Positions 5,070 to 7,382 of a DNA stretch of 7,382 nt are shown in pieces. The notes under the pieces are model-generated. The model had not been told where the DNA came from. It ran no database searches and saw nothing but the letters and a program-made list of their open reading frames with translations. Position 1 is the stretch's first letter. Every line of letters begins with the position of its first letter. Source of the stretch: Chroococcidiopsidaceae cyanobacterium CP_BM_RX_35. GTDB lineage: Bacteria; Cyanobacteriota; Cyanobacteriia; Cyanobacteriales; Chroococcidiopsidaceae. The position numbers and the translations under genes are program-made. Location of the stretch: contig JAFAVL010000160.1 of the NCBI GenBank assembly GCA_019242465.1, positions 1 through 7,382 on the forward strand, read 5' to 3'.

Positions 5070-6171
5070 AAAAATATTCACTGTGGTCAACATAGCCTTT
5101 TTTTCCACTCTGATTATCGTTCTAACTATTCAGCAGTACTTAGGGAGAAAAGCTATATGTGTACAAGGGATTTGCCCTGCTGATGCTGCTGCAGGAATGG
5201 CCGCACTCCAAAGCTTCTATAACAACTCAACTGGACTCTGGGGCGTAAAAAAGCGGTGGAACTCAGCCAATGCACTGGAAACAACAATTGACTACTCTGC
5301 ACTGACTCATACAAAGATCTACTTTACAAGTATCCTTACTACATTTGAAAAGCATCAAAACACCAAGTTCTTAAATCCTTGGTTTTATGACGATGAGGGC
5401 TGGTGGGCACTTGCCTGGATCAAAGCATATGACTTAACAGGAGAAGTTCGCTACCTTAACATGGCAAAGGTCATCTTCGAGGATATGAAGGAGGGTTGGG
5501 ACTCAACCTGTGGCGGTGGCATTTGGTGGAGTAAGAAGCGCAAGTATAAAGATGCCATCACTAATGAGTTGTTCTTGTCTGTTGCGGCAAAGCTACACCT
5601 GCGAACGGCTAACGATGTGGGAACTGGAAGCTACCTTAATTGGGCACAACAGGAATGGCACTGGTTTAAATCCATGGGACTCATTAACAGCAGCAACCTG
5701 ATCAATGACGGTCTCAACGGTGCCTGTCAGAACAATGGAGAAACGATCTGGACTTACAACCAAGGAGTTATCCTCAGTGGTTTAGTCGATCTGTACAAAA
5801 GTACGAAAGATACCTCCTTCCTGCTCCAAGCACAGTCAATAGCCAGTGCTGCTATCCGCACACTAGCACCTAACGAGATTTTACAAGAACCGTGTGAACT
5901 ATCCATTTGTGGAGCTGATAGTCCACAGTTTAAAGGTGTTTTCATGCGTAACCTGTCTTATCTCAACCAGACTGTTGATAGACAGGAATACAGAGAATTC
6001 ATCGTTAAGAATGCTAACTCAATTTGGTTACAAAATCGCAATCGTGCTAATCAGTTTGGGCTCAGTTGGGCAGGTCCCTTCGATAGTGCCGATGCTGTAC
6101 GGCAAAGCTCGGCAATGGATGCCATTAACGCTGCCCTTGCCCTCGCTATGAATAGAGCAACATATCAATAA
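5056..6171 (+). CDS. Glycoside hydrolase family 76 protein (alpha-1,6-mannanase-like), membrane-anchored or secreted
   Basis: GH76 enzymes cut alpha-1,6-mannan backbones or, in the fungal Dfg5/Dcw1 branch, act as transglycosidases. The 371-residue protein has a hydrophobic N-terminal segment (~7-27, after KK) that is either a signal anchor or an uncleaved signal peptide, so the catalytic domain should be outside the cytoplasm. Family motifs seen in order are FYDDEGWWALAWIKAYDLTG with the catalytic Asp pair D112-D113, TCGGGIWWSK (151-160), AITNELFLSVAAKL, IWTYNQGVILSGL (231-243), FKGVFMRNL (292-300) and SAMDAINAALAL near the end. Length and motif order indicate a complete gene. An in-frame TAA lies directly before the ATG, with no clear ribosome-binding site. 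It starts 2 nt after the Uma2 stub breaks off and ends beside a transposase remnant, so it looks transferred. The substrate in this organism is unknown. Confidence 0.88.
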   Translation: MLIPKKIFTVVNIAFFSTLIIVLTIQQYLGRKAICVQGICPADAAAGMAALQSFYNNSTGLWGVKKRWNSANALETTIDYSALTHTKIYFTSILTTFEKHQNTKFLNPWFYDDEGWWALAWIKAYDLTGEVRYLNMAKVIFEDMKEGWDSTCGGGIWWSKKRKYKDAITNELFLSVAAKLHLRTANDVGTGSYLNWAQQEWHWFKSMGLINSSNLINDGLNGACQNNGETIWTYNQGVILSGLVDLYKSTKDTSFLLQAQSIASAAIRTLAPNEILQEPCELSICGADSPQFKGVFMRNLSYLNQTVDRQEYREFIVKNANSIWLQNRNRANQFGLSWAGPFDSADAVRQSSAMDAINAALALAMNRATYQ

Positions 6172-6173
6172 CA

Positions 6174-6480
6174 CCACCAAGTTTTCAAAGGCTTCACCTA
6201 ATGCAGTTTTTACATTCTCAAACTTCTTCCCAATATGAAACCAATCCAAAATGCACTCTAGCGTGTCGCAATAAGGTTTAATAGCTGACAAGGCAGACCA
6301 GCAATTATTGGCACCATCTGCCAATGCAGTAATCTTTGTTTCCAGGTCAAGCCCTTGTTTCAGAGCCCCATTAATCAGATAAGTTTTAATCGTTTGCAGA
6401 TGGTCATCTGTTGCCGAGGTATTGTCAGCTCTCCTCAAGTTGACAATACCTGATTGGCTCAGCTTGGGAGAGAACTTCAA
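6174..6480 (-). pseudogene. ISKra4-type transposase remnant
   Basis: The minus-strand frame encodes a central piece of a cyanobacterial ISKra4-like transposase: DDHLQTIKTYLINGALKQGL, then ITALADGANNCWSALSAIKP, then TLECILDWFHIGKKFENVK, ending TALGEAFEN. Family members continue with about 150 more residues; here the match stops at about 6176, where the GH76 3' end begins, so the 3' part is lost. The frame opens with TTG at 6480, and an in-frame TAG at 6484-6486 shows the 5' part is lost or frameshifted too. It contains a strong inverted repeat (6417-6451). Nonfunctional by length. The frame continues into the GH76 antisense strand, but that part is not transposase-like. Confidence 0.75.
6417..6451. 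repeat. 11-bp perfect inverted repeat in the ISKra4 remnant
   Basis: AGGTATTGTCA (6417-6427) and TGACAATACCT (6441-6451) are exact reverse complements around 13 nt. Three more pairs (one G-T) extend the stem to 14 with a 7-nt loop. It may be a structure of the original element, a small inserted palindrome, or part of a nested element. Confidence 0.6.
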
Positions 6481-6647
6481 TTGCTAAGCTTTTTCGGGAA
6501 ACTGGAGATAGACTGGCAGTGACCGACGTAGGTTGACTCATTCTTGGGGCTCAATTTGGGAGACACGACGCTAAACAACGAGTATCTCCGATCAATGCCA
6601 CTCACCTCAAATCTCCCCTACTGGTCACTTTTCCCCAAAAGCAGTTT
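6481..6647. other. Unassigned sequence between two transposase remnants
   Basis: I see no gene here. A short minus-strand frame from GTG (about 6609) to the TGA near 6479 encodes about 43 residues that I do not recognise. It is probably degraded IS sequence, but I cannot assign it to either neighbouring remnant. Confidence 0.35.
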
Positions 6648-6911
6648 TCAAAGTGTTACCTGTATTTGATCCATGCCCACAACCACCTCCTGTCTATAGG
6701 CGTTGCAGCCACGGTGCCTCTTCCCACACCGCTTTGAGTGAAACCAAATTCTTACGGTTAAACCAATGTTTCCAGGCTTGCTTGAATTTTCCTTGCGCTG
6801 CTGCCTGTACCCCATCACTAACAGCAACACCGACGTACTGCTTGCCATAATGAACGTCGTTTTGAGCCTCTAGCCAAACCAGGCGTTGACATAAGTATTT
6901 CCTTATCATGC
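6648..6911 (-). pseudogene. Frameshifted N-terminal fragment of a TnpB-like transposase gene
   Basis: Two minus-strand frames join. Residues from the ATG at 6909 read IRKYLCQRLVWLEAQ, then YGKQYVGVAVSDGVQAAAQ and GKFKQAWKHWFNRKN, resembling the helical N-terminal part of OrfB/TnpB proteins (the Q-rich helix then AWKxWF). After about 6748 that frame loses similarity, and the next frame continues from 6743 with RCGKRHRGCNAYRQEVVVGM and DQIQVTL before a TGA at 6648-6650. This indicates a frameshift plus 3' truncation, with the RuvC region absent. It begins precisely at the end of the P450 gene (ATGA overlap at 6906-6909). Family assignment is moderate; another transposase class is possible. It is not a copy of the tnpB at 1819-3147. 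Confidence 0.5.
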
Positions 6912-7382
6912 GGAACTCTTCATGAACCCAATGTTGTCATCAATCACCGTGGTCGGTCCAACGGGCAGCTTCTGGGGGTTGGGGAGGTTGAGTTTCTCAA
7001 AGACGATCTTGTCCTTCCACACCTTCCTAAAGAATTCCTCGAACACCTGGACCGTGAGCTGCTCACCAGGGCAGCGACGATACCCGAAACCGAAAGGCGC
7101 ATAGCCGGCATAGTCACATACAGGAAGCGCCTTGCCATCGACGATGCCGTAGACAGTGCCGAACGCACTGTTGCTCAGCTCCGCCTTCCTGCCGTCTTTG
7201 ACCTCAAATGCCTTCTTGTCGAAGGGACATTGGGCAAAGCCGATTTGTCTGGATTTTGCTTCATCGACCTGGTGGCTCGTTGGCACACTGTCATAGCGAT
7301 CGGGATCGAATTCCGTTGGGTTCTTCCAGTGTCGCGGGTCTACGCTGGTCTCCGGATGCGGGCTGATGACATAGCCATATCG
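6906..7382 (-). CDS. Cytochrome P450, C-terminal part (N-terminus outside window)
   Basis: P450s are heme-thiolate monooxygenases. The frame is open from the window edge; 158 C-terminal residues are visible. A PERF-like segment is at NPTEFDPDRY (visible residues 21-30). The heme-binding signature FGFGYRRCPG (97-106) matches F-x-x-G-x-R-x-C-x-G exactly, with Cys104 as the axial thiolate. The downstream helix is LTVQVFEEFFRKVW, and the end (VGPTTVIDDNIGF) looks natural. About 66 residues lie between the PERF-like motif and the heme signature, far more than the usual ~15-25, including KSRQIGFAQCPFDKKAFEVK. The reading frame is visibly richer in G and C than the GH76 and TnpB regions, consistent with a different origin. 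The TGA (6908-6906) overlaps the ATG of the transposase fragment. Substrate, redox partner and subfamily cannot be read here; GTG at 7286 is not the real start because the frame continues upstream. Confidence 0.88.
   Translation of the reverse strand, partial: RYGYVISPHPETSVDPRHWKNPTEFDPDRYDSVPTSHQVDEAKSRQIGFAQCPFDKKAFEVKDGRKAELSNSAFGTVYGIVDGKALPVCDYAGYAPFGFGYRRCPGEQLTVQVFEEFFRKVWKDKIVFEKLNLPNPQKLPVGPTTVIDDNIGFMKSSA

Noticed and set aside
6028..6173. Tail of the ISKra4 frame running into GH76 antisense
   Set aside because: Similarity stops at about 6176; the remainder is the reverse strand of the hydrolase.
1..7382. CRISPR array, tRNA or rRNA genes
   Set aside because: No regularly spaced repeats or recognisable RNA gene signatures were seen on either strand; the only tandem repeat is the two-copy unit in rsmB.

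Overview
The window looks like an accessory, repeat-rich stretch of a cyanobacterial chromosome. Supporting this are two perfect HIP1 octamers (GCGATCGC at 1358-1365 and 4313-4320), an RsmB/Sun rRNA methyltransferase of cyanobacterial type, a Uma2-family remnant, ISKra4 and TnpB remnants of kinds abundant in cyanobacteria, and palindromic repeats inside coding sequence. The species cannot be named from sequence alone.

Layout: 2-325 is the 3' part of a MarR-family regulator (+). 518-1249 is a GntR/FCD regulator (+) with a well-formed promoter, a 12-bp perfect inverted repeat upstream and a TTG start set by GAGGAG. 1310-1777 is a second MarR regulator (-) whose promoter and palindromic operator are visible. 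1814-3199 is a single-gene IS200/IS605-group (IS1341-type) element (-) carrying an apparently catalytically intact TnpB. It appears to have inserted exactly in the -35 box of that marR gene. 3370-4812 is rsmB (+), with its own promoter and an in-frame tandem palindromic insertion. 4914-5069 is a 5' stub of a Uma2-family gene that ends where a GH76 glycoside hydrolase gene (5056-6171, +) begins. 6174-6480 is an ISKra4-type transposase remnant (-), 6648-6911 is a frameshifted TnpB-like remnant (-), and 6906-7382 is the C-terminal part of a cytochrome P450 (-) that runs off the window.

Three transcription factors of two families lie side by side with no enzyme gene between them, so their targets are outside the window or not visible. 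The right half (about 4900-6910) is a scar zone: a hydrolase gene is flanked by broken genes on both sides, which suggests insertion or deletion events rather than an operon.

The most interesting feature is the TnpB element. Both predicted ends carry the same AATTGAC heptamer, both terminal hairpins sit 9 nt from the predicted cleavage points, and the right end restores a perfect TTGACA -35 box for marR. The predicted omega-RNA guide would read the marR promoter and operator. All assignments come from reading the sequence; no database search was run.
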